Positions 1 to 7,493 are shown, counted from the first letter of the stretch. The stretch is DNA of 22,796 bases from JAEUOS01 sp046160545 (GCA_046160545.1 JBJXGS010000139.1:1-22796), one strand, 5' to 3'. Program-made: numbers and translations. The notes: a model not told the origin generated them from the sequence alone.

Positions 1-749
1 CCCACCAGGCGATCGCGCGCGCGGCGCCGGACGGCTACACCTTCGGCGTCTCCGGCACTTCGCCTTTGGTGCTGGCGCCGCATCAATACAAGAATCTCGG
101 CTACGACCCGGCCAAGGACTTCGCCTATATCGCCTGCCCGGGCTCGACGCCGTTCGTGCTCGACGTCAATGCCGCCCTGCCGGTGAAGAGCGTCGCGGAA
201 CTCGTCGCGTACGCAAAGGCCAATTCCGGCCGGCTCAACTACGGGTCGGCAGGGGTGGGCAATTCGGCGCATCTGGCCGCGGCACTGTTCCAGCATGTCG
301 CGGGCGTGGACCTGACCCACGTGCCCTACAAGGGCAACGCGCTGGCGATGACCGATCTCAACGGCGGGCAGATCCAGATCCTGTTTGACCCGGTTCAGAC
401 CACCCTGCCGCAATTGAAGAACGGACGCATCCGCGCGCTGGCGGTCACCAGCCGCACGCGCTTTGCCGGGCTGCCGGAGGTGCCGACGATCGCCGAATCG
501 GGCTTTCCCACCTACGAGTTCACGGTCTGGTACGCGTTCATCGCGCCGGCCGGCACCCCGCCGGCCGTGGTGGCGCGCCTGAATGCCGAGGTCAACCGGG
601 TGGTGCGCGACGCGCCGACGCGCGAGCGCTTCGCCGCCTTGGGCGCGGAATTGGCGGAGTCGACGCCGGAAGGCTGCGCTGCCATGGTGCAGAAGGCACT
701 GCCGTTCTGGGGGAAGATGTTCGCCGACCTCGGCATCCGTCCGGAGTAA
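1..749 (+). CDS. Bug/TctC-family tripartite tricarboxylate receptor (5' truncated)
   Basis: This is the C-terminal part of a periplasmic solute-binding receptor of the tripartite tricarboxylate transporter (TctC/Bug) family. The open frame already runs at the first base of the window (codons start at position 3), so the signal peptide and first lobe start lie outside. Family hallmarks are visible: PDGYTF near the edge, then LNYGSAGVGNSAHL, the THVPYKG motif, and APAGTPPAVVARLN late in the protein. Bug receptors bind carboxylate-type small molecules in the periplasm and often exist as orphans without TctA/TctB, which are not present here. The next gene starts 40 bases downstream on the same strand but is functionally unrelated by sequence. 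The ligand cannot be predicted. The family call is firm. Confidence 0.93.
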   Translation, partial: HQAIARAAPDGYTFGVSGTSPLVLAPHQYKNLGYDPAKDFAYIACPGSTPFVLDVNAALPVKSVAELVAYAKANSGRLNYGSAGVGNSAHLAAALFQHVAGVDLTHVPYKGNALAMTDLNGGQIQILFDPVQTTLPQLKNGRIRALAVTSRTRFAGLPEVPTIAESGFPTYEFTVWYAFIAPAGTPPAVVARLNAEVNRVVRDAPTRERFAALGAELAESTPEGCAAMVQKALPFWGKMFADLGIRPE

Positions 750-789
750 CCGCGCGGGCGCCACGGCCGGCAGGGAGAACAGCGGAAAC

Positions 790-2865
790 ATGAAGCACGA
801 CGACGGCGACTTTACCGACCCAGCGTCGCGCGTACCCTGGGCCAGGCCGCCTGCGCCCGGAGGCGCGGCGAATGCGCGTGCGGCGATGCGGACTGCGGGA
901 TCGGTGGCTCGCGGCAGGCCGCGAGCTGGTTTCCTGGGTTCGCTGATCGGCCTTGCGATCGTGCTTGGCATCCTCGCAGTGGTTCACGGCGCGGCGTTCG
1001 GTGATTGGAATCAGGCACCCGAGGTGCCGTTCCGCCATGGCCTCGGCCACATTTCGATCGGCCGCATCCTGGTGCCGGTGGTGGACGTGCTGCTGCTCTG
1101 GCTGTTCTTCGCGTATCGCCGCGCCGGCGAAGACGGCGCTGCGGCGGTGAGCAAGCGGGGCGCGCGCGTGGCGCTGCTAGCGGCGCTGCTGGTGTTCGGT
1201 GCTCTTGAGGCCACCGGCGCGCTCCGTAGCACGGTCATCAAGGTGTTCGGCAAGGTACCGGGTGGCTCGACGCGACTGCAAAGCTTTGAACGCGCGCGCC
1301 TGGACTCGCAGGAGCAGGCGCCACGCTACATGGGCGAGGCGCAGCCAGCACCGTTCTACGAGGGCATCTGGCGCCGCCACGGTTTGCTCTACCCCAACGA
1401 TGTGCGGCGCATCGAAGTGCGGCGCGCGGGTGACGGTTTTCGGGTGCGGGTGTGGATCGAATGCGATCCCGGCAAGGCCCCGTGCGATGCAGGAGAAGTA
1501 CCGGCGCGGGTAGCCGCGGCCGCGGGCGGCCGGATTGCCAGCCTTACGGCAGAGCTGCCGAATGCTGACGGTCGGGTCTGGTTCATGTTGTTTCCTGCGC
1601 GCGCTCCCATGGCCCAGATGGCCATCAGCACCCAGGTGTATTTCGAAGTACGCCCGGAGTGGAAGGTCTCCAGCAGTCCCGGCGCGGCGATGGTGCGCGA
1701 GAAGCCGGGACGAAGTGCCGCCGATTTCGCCGGCGAATTCGATCGCGCCGCAGCCGGAGCGGCGCGCGAATTCACCCGTCTTGCGGTACGCCAGACTGGG
1801 CCGCGCGAACTGTCGGTGCGTGCCTGGATGATGTGCGCGCCCCGCAACGAATGCGACCTCGGTGAGAAGCCCGCACTGGTCGAACTCGACCCGGCAGGGC
1901 GGGTGGTCAACGCGCGGGCGAAGTTCTCCCGTGAGCAGACCACCCTGGAGGTGGCCTTGGAGCCGCCGGCCGACGGCACATTTGAGGCCGAGATCGTGTT
2001 CACTCGCTTCGGCACGGTCAGAGGCAGCATTACCCGCCGCGGTGGATCTACCAGCCAGTCGGTGGACACGGAGCGTGCCCGGGTGAAGCTGGTGCGTCGC
2101 GCCGAGGGCGCCGCGCTTGCGCCGCCTCGAAGCGCTGTGCCGGCCCTTGTCACCCCGCCCTCGTCAGCCCAGGCAGCGGCATCCCCGGCGGTATCTTCGT
2201 GTTCCGATGCGCGCATGCCGCACGATGCCGCCAGATTGGGCTGCGCGCTGGAGCTCTCGCGCATCCTGTTGGCAGCTCCCGGACAACTCGAGGCGCGCAA
2301 CGCAGCCGGACTGACGCCGTTGGCCGAGGCGGTGCGCGGCGGCCACCACGCCGCCGCCGAAATGCTCCTCAAGGTCGCAGCGGACGCCAACGCGGCGGTG
2401 CGCTTCGCGCCGGGCGCCGCGCCACGGGTGGGCGGTCAGGCGCTTGCCGAACGCGCCGAGCTCTCCGAGGGGTCCACGCCCCTGATGCTCGCACGCGACG
2501 CCGCCATGGTGGCGCTGCTGCTGCGCTACGGCGCCGAGACTGGAGCAAAGAACAAGTACGGTTGGTCGCCGATTTTCTATTTCACGCGCAACGGCAGCAC
2601 CGACATGCTCGAGGCTCTGCTGGCTGGCGGCGCCAACATCAACGTCACCGCCGACGTCGATCCGTCGCATGCCGGCACCACCGCGCTGATGTGGGCGGCC
2701 TACATGAACCGCCTGCCACAACTCACAGTGCTGCTCAGGCACGGCGCGCGTACCGACCTGCGCGACCGCGCCGGCAAGACGGCGCTGGATTACGCGCGCG
2801 GTTTCGGCCACAAAGAAGCGATCGCGCTGCTCGAGCGCCACAATCGCCCCAGCGCCGCGCGCTGA
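790..2865 (+). CDS. Three-helix membrane protein with duplicated Cys-pair module and C-terminal ankyrin repeats
   Basis: A 691-residue protein I cannot assign to a named family. The ATG at 790, preceded by GGGAGA about 12 bases upstream, is preferred; the open frame extends to 583 but that part is a shadow of the Bug gene. Visible architecture: a charged N-terminus, hydrophobic helices near 47-70, 89-108 and 125-143, a middle region with two similar segments (around 206-290 and 328-410) each carrying a Cys pair (C225/C232 and C349/C355), a Pro/Ala/Ser-rich linker (440-470), and about five ankyrin repeats from 500 to 684. Ankyrin hallmarks include GLTPLAEAV, GTTALMWAA and GKTALDYAR. Ankyrin repeats usually bind proteins. 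Whether the soluble part faces cytoplasm or periplasm is unclear: three helices from a cytoplasmic N-terminus would place it outside, where the Cys pairs could form disulfides. Function unknown. Confidence 0.85.
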   Translation: MKHDDGDFTDPASRVPWARPPAPGGAANARAAMRTAGSVARGRPRAGFLGSLIGLAIVLGILAVVHGAAFGDWNQAPEVPFRHGLGHISIGRILVPVVDVLLLWLFFAYRRAGEDGAAAVSKRGARVALLAALLVFGALEATGALRSTVIKVFGKVPGGSTRLQSFERARLDSQEQAPRYMGEAQPAPFYEGIWRRHGLLYPNDVRRIEVRRAGDGFRVRVWIECDPGKAPCDAGEVPARVAAAAGGRIASLTAELPNADGRVWFMLFPARAPMAQMAISTQVYFEVRPEWKVSSSPGAAMVREKPGRSAADFAGEFDRAAAGAAREFTRLAVRQTGPRELSVRAWMMCAPRNECDLGEKPALVELDPAGRVVNARAKFSREQTTLEVALEPPADGTFEAEIVFTRFGTVRGSITRRGGSTSQSVDTERARVKLVRRAEGAALAPPRSAVPALVTPPSSAQAAASPAVSSCSDARMPHDAARLGCALELSRILLAAPGQLEARNAAGLTPLAEAVRGGHHAAAEMLLKVAADANAAVRFAPGAAPRVGGQALAERAELSEGSTPLMLARDAAMVALLLRYGAETGAKNKYGWSPIFYFTRNGSTDMLEALLAGGANINVTADVDPSHAGTTALMWAAYMNRLPQLTVLLRHGARTDLRDRAGKTALDYARGFGHKEAIALLERHNRPSAAR

Positions 2866-2893
2866 GGGCCGCGGGGCGGCAGCGTCGGCCTTT
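2865..2893 (+). terminator. Possible weak hairpin terminator after the ankyrin gene
   Basis: Directly after the ankyrin stop codon, AGGGCCG (2865-2871) can pair with CGGCCTT (2886-2892) with one G-T wobble, around a 14-base loop, followed by only a short T run. It lies between convergent genes, where a terminator is expected, but the stem is short and the region GC-rich, so chance pairing is possible. Confidence 0.3.
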
Positions 2894-2903
2894 GCTGTCT
2901 GAA

Positions 2904-3899
2904 TTACGGGGCCGTCGGCGGGGACTTCGCCTTGTTGCGATAGGCGAAGGCCTTGTCGAAGCGCCCGAGGATGTACTCGCCGCAGGTAACCGGCGGATAG
3001 CGCGCCGCGTCGCCCGGCCCGACCACCGGGACGATCGGTGTGTCGAAGTCCGGGTCGACGAACATCGCCACCGACAGCCGCTCGCGCCCCGAGCTGTTGA
3101 CCACGCGGTGCGGGTTGGAGCGAAAGCGGTCGTTGGTCCAGCGGCCCAGCAGGTCGCCCGAATTGATGACCAGCGTGCCTTCGATTGGATGCGCGGTGAC
3201 CCATTCGCCCTTCCTGGTCGCGACCTGCAGGCCGCCGACCGGGTCCTGGTGCAGGAGCGTGATGACGCCGTAGTCGGTATGCGGCGCGACGCCGAACTGC
3301 TGGGCTCCGGACGCCGCATCCTGCGGCGGGTAGTACACCAGCGAGCCGCGACTGACCGGCCTCTTCATGCGCGCGTTGAAAGTGTCTTCCGGCGCGCCGA
3401 TACTCACCGCCAGGGCGCGCAGCAGCATGTGCGCACACGCATGGGTCGCGGCGAAGTACGCGTTGAGCACAGGGCGCAGTTCGGGCAGGAAGTCCGGCCA
3501 GCGATTCGGGCCGATCATGCGATTGCCGGCCACATAGTCGGGGTCGTCGGCGCCGACGTCGAGGCCCCAGATGAAGCTTTCCTTGAGGTCCGGCCGCGCC
3601 TGGTCGTACATCTTGGCCTGTCCGACAGGCAGGAAGCCGCGGTGCCGGTCCTGCGGGACGATGGCGAGCTTTTGCTCCTGCGGCGCGGCAAAGAAGCGCC
3701 GCGCCAGCCGATCGACCTGCGCGATCAGTTCGCTGTCCACGCCGTGGTTGCGGACATAAAAGAAACCGATGCGCTCGACCGCCTCGAGCATCGCCGCGCC
3801 GACGTCTTGGACAACCGCACGGTCTGCGCCCGCGAGCGGCCCGATATCAATAACGGGGATGTCGTCGACAGCGATGGACCTGGCGTTTGCGTAGCTCAC
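2904..3899 (-). CDS. 2-oxoglutarate/Fe(II)-dependent oxygenase, isopenicillin N synthase-like
   Basis: A 331-residue non-heme iron oxygenase with an N-terminal DIOX_N-like segment (IPVIDIG near 14-20, GFFYVRNHGV near 45-54) and a C-terminal jelly-roll 2OG-Fe(II) domain. The iron ligands are H207 and D209 (the PHTDYG motif) and H264 (NPHRVV); R274 and S276 (RLS) form the RxS motif that holds 2-oxoglutarate. All catalytic residues are present and the length is normal for the family. The GTG start at 3899 overlaps the stop of the upstream gene in a four-base GTGA and has no own Shine-Dalgarno, so translation is probably coupled. It is the last gene of a five-gene operon. Members hydroxylate, desaturate or cyclise very different small molecules, so the substrate is unknown. 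Catalytic competence looks likely. Confidence 0.93.
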   Translation of the reverse strand: MSYANARSIAVDDIPVIDIGPLAGADRAVVQDVGAAMLEAVERIGFFYVRNHGVDSELIAQVDRLARRFFAAPQEQKLAIVPQDRHRGFLPVGQAKMYDQARPDLKESFIWGLDVGADDPDYVAGNRMIGPNRWPDFLPELRPVLNAYFAATHACAHMLLRALAVSIGAPEDTFNARMKRPVSRGSLVYYPPQDAASGAQQFGVAPHTDYGVITLLHQDPVGGLQVATRKGEWVTAHPIEGTLVINSGDLLGRWTNDRFRSNPHRVVNSSGRERLSVAMFVDPDFDTPIVPVVGPGDAARYPPVTCGEYILGRFDKAFAYRNKAKSPPTAP

Positions 3900-4495
3900 T
3901 TTTTCGCGCCCGCGCCGGACTCGTCTGTGTAATAGCCGATGACGTCGCCTTCGGTGGTGACACCCAGGCCGTTGAGCAGGCGGTTGGAGTAGTTGAAGTA
4001 GGCGCAGACCTGGTTGACTTCGAGGATTTCGCCATCGTTGCACCCGGCCGCCCGCAAGGCGTCGATGTCGGCCTTCTCCATGCTGCCGACCTGCGCGGTC
4101 AGCTTGCGCGCATAGCGCAGCAGGGCCAGTTCCTTGCCGTCGAACGCCAATTCCGGCGACCCGGCATCGAGCGCCGCGCGGACGGCGTCCGCGCGCGCCT
4201 TGTCGCCGATCAGGCGTCGCGCGTTGGTGAAATGATGCAGGAGGCTGTAGGCGCAGTTGTTGGTGATGCTCACGTAGGAGGCCACCACTTCCAGGAACCA
4301 GAACGGCAGCGTGTTCTCGGGGTTGTGCAGCACGCTCTTGTAGAGCGCCAGATGTCCGTCCATGGTGTGCGGGCGCAGGCTGTGTGCGCGCATGACGTTG
4401 TCGACGGTGCCATGCGGGGTCAAGACCCGGTCGTACATGGTCTTGAGGGTGCCGGTGGCCTCGGCCAGCGGAATCATGCGTATCCATGCGCTCAT
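3896..4495 (-). CDS. Carboxymuconolactone decarboxylase/AhpD-like (peroxidase-related) protein
   Basis: A 199-residue all-helical protein of the AhpD/CMD superfamily, similar to the loosely defined peroxidase-related group. Recognisable parts are an N-terminal segment with MYDRVLTPHG, HNPENTLPFWFLEVV before the active-site helix, and a C-terminal CNDGEILEVN followed by FNYSNRLLNGL. The active-site region reads NNCAYSLLHH (residues 79-88): the first Cys (C81) and the trailing His (H88) are present, but the second Cys of the usual CxxC is Ser (S84). It therefore probably cannot form the CxxC disulfide of AhpD. It starts 21 bases after the HD-oxygenase gene and overlaps the 2OG oxygenase by GTGA. 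The family call is good; the reaction is unknown. It could act as a redox partner, decarboxylase or lyase. Confidence 0.88.
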   Translation of the reverse strand: MSAWIRMIPLAEATGTLKTMYDRVLTPHGTVDNVMRAHSLRPHTMDGHLALYKSVLHNPENTLPFWFLEVVASYVSITNNCAYSLLHHFTNARRLIGDKARADAVRAALDAGSPELAFDGKELALLRYARKLTAQVGSMEKADIDALRAAGCNDGEILEVNQVCAYFNYSNRLLNGLGVTTEGDVIGYYTDESGAGAKK

Positions 4496-4516
4496 GGTGC
4501 GATCACACTCCGGGAC

Positions 4517-5131
4517 TCAGATATCGTGGTTGCGGGGACGCGGTGGCCGGGCGAACAGCCGCTGCACCATCGGTTCGAAGACTTCGATGGGTGCGCAATC
4601 GTAGTTGGGATCAGCGGCATCCTGGTCGTACTTGGCCACGAAGGTCGCGGCCCACTCGAAATGCGGATGCCCGCGCCAGCGTTCCCGCTCGTGCTGGTTG
4701 ACGCCGGGCAGATGCGGGGAATGCAGGTTCTGGAACACTGCATGACGATTGAGCATCCAGTAGTTCCGGTCCGAGATGTAGGCACCCATCAGCGCGGCGG
4801 CGAATGCGCCGTGCATGCTGGGGCAGGCGATGAACCCGACGTCGTGCAGCAGGGCGACGACGATGTCCTCCTCGGGCAGACCATCGCGCAATGCCATGGT
4901 CGCCGACTGCAGGCTGTGGCGGTAGTTGTTGACCATGTAGCCGAACGAGGGGTCGTCCTTCGAGGCCGCGAGCAGGCGCAGTACCTGGCGCGCCTGCTCC
5001 TCGGGGTAGTAAAGCGCGCGCTGGCGGTTGAGCAGCGCCCAGTCTTCCGGTTTGAAATCCTCCAGGGCAACCTGCTCGACGTATTGCCATTCTGGTTTCA
5101 AGAGCGGGCTGTAGTGGTCCTTGGATTGCAT
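4517..5131 (-). CDS. HD-domain oxygenase-like protein (PhnZ/MIOX-type)
   Basis: A 204-residue HD-domain protein. The core reads HSLQSATMALRDG followed by ALLHDVG, very like the diiron oxygenase PhnZ as I remember it. Candidate ligands are H72, H96 and D97 (HD motif), H107, H130 and D169 (KYDQDAAD, matching the WDE..K region of PhnZ), the full set for a mixed-valence diiron centre. Residues before H72 (FGYMVNNY) lack the PhnZ substrate-binding Glu, so the substrate probably differs. The ATG at 5131 has AAGGA four bases upstream; an in-frame GTG at 5176 would overlap the GST stop by GTGA and is a serious alternative (219 residues). A plain HD phosphohydrolase is possible, but the surrounding oxygenase-type genes favour an oxygenase. 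Confidence 0.82.
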   Translation of the reverse strand: MQSKDHYSPLLKPEWQYVEQVALEDFKPEDWALLNRQRALYYPEEQARQVLRLLAASKDDPSFGYMVNNYRHSLQSATMALRDGLPEEDIVVALLHDVGFIACPSMHGAFAAALMGAYISDRNYWMLNRHAVFQNLHSPHLPGVNQHERERWRGHPHFEWAATFVAKYDQDAADPNYDCAPIEVFEPMVQRLFARPPRPRNHDI

Positions 5132-5172
5132 TTTGTCCTTGGTCAAAAACGATGTGGTTGCAGTCTGCCCGA

Positions 5173-5820
5173 TCACTGCTTAACCTGGGCAGCAACCCAG
5201 GCTTCGGTCGCCGTGCGCCAGGGCGCCAGGGCCGTTTCGACCGCGGGGTGTGCTGCGACGCTCGCTTGCCAGGCCGTGAGGTTTGGCGGGAGCGCAAACG
5301 GTTGTCCGAGCACTCCAAGCAGTCGCTGTGCCAGGGGCAGCGTCACCGCAAATCCGCAGTCAGCCAGCGTAAGGGATGCGCCGGCCAGGTAGGGGCGGGG
5401 CTTGGCCAGTTGTGCGAGTTGCGTGACGCGCCTGTCGATTTCCGCAGCGCGTGCCGCGACCACCGCGACGTCGCGCTTCGCGGGCGACATGTGGGCGAAC
5501 AGGGCCCGTACCGGTGGTTCCAGATACAAATCGTGAAAACGCGACAAAAAGCGTGCCGCTGCGCGGTCCTGGGGGCTACTCGGCAGCAGCGCGGGATGCG
5601 GGAATCTATCTTCAAGATACTCGTTGATGGCCTCGGACTCCGAGAGTATGAAGCCGTTGTCGTCAATCGCTGGCAAAGTGCCCATCGGCACGATGGCCCG
5701 ATATGCCGCGGATCGATAGCCGTCCGGCGGCGCCCTCTCCTCGAAACGGACATTCTTGGCCAGAAGCACGATGCGCACTTTTGCGCTGTAAGTGGAGACC
5801 GGTAGCGCGTAGAAGATCAT
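5173..5820 (-). CDS. Glutathione S-transferase family protein
   Basis: A 215-residue cytosolic GST with an N-terminal thioredoxin-fold domain (about 1-75) and a C-terminal helical domain. Family features: STYSAKVRIVLL near residues 9-20 (first helix with candidate catalytic Ser/Thr/Tyr), GTLPAI with the cis-proline at P50, the SES glutathione gamma-glutamyl-binding motif at 60-62, and LTLADCGFAV, the usual N-capping Asp motif of the second domain. The ATG at 5820 overlaps the creatininase-family stop by ATGA. In a catabolic operon a GST may open an epoxide, displace a leaving group, isomerise a maleyl-type intermediate or reduce a peroxide; nothing here chooses among these. Family confidence is high, substrate unknown. 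Confidence 0.93.
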   Translation of the reverse strand: MIFYALPVSTYSAKVRIVLLAKNVRFEERAPPDGYRSAAYRAIVPMGTLPAIDDNGFILSESEAINEYLEDRFPHPALLPSSPQDRAAARFLSRFHDLYLEPPVRALFAHMSPAKRDVAVVAARAAEIDRRVTQLAQLAKPRPYLAGASLTLADCGFAVTLPLAQRLLGVLGQPFALPPNLTAWQASVAAHPAVETALAPWRTATEAWVAAQVKQ

Positions 5821-6587
5821 GGCTCGGCCAGGAAGGCTTGGTAGTCGTCGATCGCGTCGCCTATGGCGGCCTCAAGCAGCTGAGCGCCGTCTTTGGCGTT
5901 CGCAAGGCCGGAGTCCGAGCCGACGCGGCCATCCGGAAACGCTGCCCGGTGGCTTGCGGCGTCCCAGTGGTTGTCGCCGGCGTGGTCGCGCAAAAAGGCC
6001 GCCGAAATGGGGGCCGGCGCCGGCGCGTCGGTGCCATGCTCCCACTCGGGAAACAGATGCATGGTGAGCGCTATCTCGCTCGGCGTGGCGTGCATGCCTT
6101 CGCGCTCACCGTACAGCGCGCGGCGCAGCCGGTCCGCGGCGGGGTATTCCCACCAGCTGCGCAGACGGCAGCGCGGCGCGGGACCTGCACGTTCACCCAG
6201 GCTCCAGCGGGCGTAGATGTCCTGAAACGCGGCGCGCGCCGCCGCGATGTTGGCGCCATGGCCGTTGACGAAATAGAAGTGCGAGAAGCCCTGGCGCGCA
6301 AGCGACAGCACGTAGTCTTCGATGACCGCCATGAGAGTGCTTGCCCGCAGCGACACGGTGCCGGGAAAACCGAGGTTGAACTGCGCAACGCCCAGGGACA
6401 GGGTTGGGCCGACCAGGATGTCGGGATGCTTCTGCATCCCGCGGGCGACGGCTTCGGCGGTGAAGGCGTCAGTGCCGATCAATCCCGTCGGGCCATGCTG
6501 TTCGGTGGAGCCGATGGGAATCACCAGCCCGCGCGAACGCGCGAGATGGGATTCAACGTCCCTCCATGTGGAGCGGGAAAGCAGCAT
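5817..6587 (-). CDS. Creatininase-family metal-dependent amidohydrolase
   Basis: A 256-residue cytoplasmic hydrolase of the creatininase family. Metal-binding motifs are clear: GSTEQHGP (E29, H31) followed by GTD (D40), and VNGHGAN (H110). HATPSEIAL around 166-174 matches the C-terminal H-x-x-x-x-E region. The ATG at 6587 gives the usual N-terminus; a TTG at 6644 is in frame but would run through a likely promoter. There is no strong Shine-Dalgarno. Family members hydrolyse cyclic or linear amides such as creatinine and formamido compounds, and some act in cofactor maturation. As first gene of the operon it may hydrolyse an amide or lactam substrate or intermediate. The gene is divergent from the ABC ATPase at 6726. 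Confidence 0.92.
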   Translation of the reverse strand: MLLSRSTWRDVESHLARSRGLVIPIGSTEQHGPTGLIGTDAFTAEAVARGMQKHPDILVGPTLSLGVAQFNLGFPGTVSLRASTLMAVIEDYVLSLARQGFSHFYFVNGHGANIAAARAAFQDIYARWSLGERAGPAPRCRLRSWWEYPAADRLRRALYGEREGMHATPSEIALTMHLFPEWEHGTDAPAPAPISAAFLRDHAGDNHWDAASHRAAFPDGRVGSDSGLANAKDGAQLLEAAIGDAIDDYQAFLAEP

Positions 6588-6725
6588 GGCGAAGCAATCT
6601 GTCGGCTGCCTATAATAGCTGCGTTCGGCGACATGCCGGACCAATCCCGCGGGTCGCCGGCGTCGTCGTGCGACACCTACGCATGATCACGATGCCCATT
6701 CGGCGCAAGCCCAGGAGTGCCTCGC
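6588..6725. promoter_or_regulatory. Divergent promoter region between creatininase operon and ABC ATPase
   Basis: The 138-base intergenic region holds TATAAT at 6611-6616, a perfect -10 hexamer on the plus strand with a poor -35 (TGGCGA at 18 bases). Read on the minus strand the same site gives TATTAT, placing a start about 20 bases before the creatininase ATG. CGGCGAC (6626-6632) and GTCGCCG (6653-6659) form a perfect seven-base inverted repeat with a 20-base spacer, possibly an operator or a leader hairpin in the ATPase transcript. GCAT/ATGC flank 6681-6695 as an imperfect dyad. All are candidates only. Confidence 0.4.
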
Positions 6726-7493
6726 GTGTCCCTGCCTGAAGCGAGCGCCGCACAGGTCGCGCCGATCATCGAGATGGCCGGTGTGTCGAAATGGTTCGAC
6801 GAATTCCGCGCCCTGAACGAGGTAAACCTGTCGGTGCTGGCAGGGCAGAAGGTGGTCATTTGCGGTCCCTCCGGGTCCGGCAAATCCACACTGATTCGCT
6901 GCATCTGCCGCCTCGAGCGCCACCAGCGCGGGCGTATCGTCGTCGACGGTGTCGAATTGACTGACGATGCGACCAACCTGGCGCGCATCCGCAGCGAAGT
7001 CGGAATGGTGTTCCAGCAGTTCAACCTGTTCCCCCACCTGACGGTACTGGAAAACCTGGTGCTGGCGCCGGTGCAGGTGCGCGGCATGGCGCGGGCGGAA
7101 GCCGAAGCCCTGGCGCTGTCCTACCTGGAGCGGGTGCGCATTCCGGAACAGGCGCGCAAGTATCCGGGCGATCTCTCCGGCGGCCAGCAGCAACGCGTGG
7201 CGATCGCGCGCTCGCTGTGCATGCGGCCGCGCATCATGCTTTTCGACGAACCGACATCGGCGCTTGATCCCGAAATGATCGGCGAGGTCCTCGATGTCAT
7301 GGAGGATCTGGCGCGAGAGGGCATGACCATGGTGTGCGTCACGCACGAAATGGGATTCGCACGCCAGGTCGCCGATGCTGTCGTATTCATGGATCGCGGC
7401 GAAATCGTCGAGATGGCGCCGCCGGCCGAGTTTTTCGCCGCACCGCGCAGCGAACGCTGCCGGGAGTTCCTCGGCAGGATATTGCGTCATTGA
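6726..7493 (+). CDS. Polar amino-acid type ABC transporter ATP-binding protein
   Basis: A 255-residue ABC ATPase of the GlnQ/HisP-type group. Motifs are complete: Walker A GPSGSGKST (47-55), Q-loop FQQFNLFPH (96-104), signature LSGGQQQR (150-157), Walker B IMLFDEP (170-176), D-loop SALD (178-181) and switch His H207 in THEMGFA. The GTG at 6726 is chosen because AGGAG at 6713-6717 lies eight bases before it; the GTG at 6717 overlaps that site. It would energise uptake of an amino acid or similar small polar solute. Unusually, it is convergent with its presumed permease (7545-8345) rather than in the same operon, and divergent from the creatininase operon. No second permease gene is seen. Confidence 0.96.
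   Translation: MSLPEASAAQVAPIIEMAGVSKWFDEFRALNEVNLSVLAGQKVVICGPSGSGKSTLIRCICRLERHQRGRIVVDGVELTDDATNLARIRSEVGMVFQQFNLFPHLTVLENLVLAPVQVRGMARAEAEALALSYLERVRIPEQARKYPGDLSGGQQQRVAIARSLCMRPRIMLFDEPTSALDPEMIGEVLDVMEDLAREGMTMVCVTHEMGFARQVADAVVFMDRGEIVEMAPPAEFFAAPRSERCREFLGRILRH

Noticed and set aside
583..789. Upstream extension of the ankyrin gene
   Set aside because: It overlaps the Bug gene in another frame and reads as an Arg/Ser/Cys-rich shadow; the ATG at 790 has a ribosome site.
1389..2390. 333-residue open frame on the minus strand inside the ankyrin gene
   Set aside because: Arg/Ala/Ser-rich translation without motifs, antisense to a gene with clear helices and ankyrin repeats; a GC-rich shadow.
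2164..3438. 424-residue open frame on the minus strand
   Set aside because: It spans two convergent real genes in another frame and shows no domain.
2904..5176. Phosphonate degradation operon
   Set aside because: The 2OG and HD oxygenases recall PhnY/PhnZ, but there is no phn transporter, PhnX/PhnW or C-P lyase gene here, the 2OG enzyme is of the isopenicillin N synthase type, and the HD substrate residue differs.
3887..5392. 501-residue open frame on the plus strand
   Set aside because: Antisense to four genes with intact catalytic motifs; its translation resembles no family and has the composition of a reverse-strand shadow.
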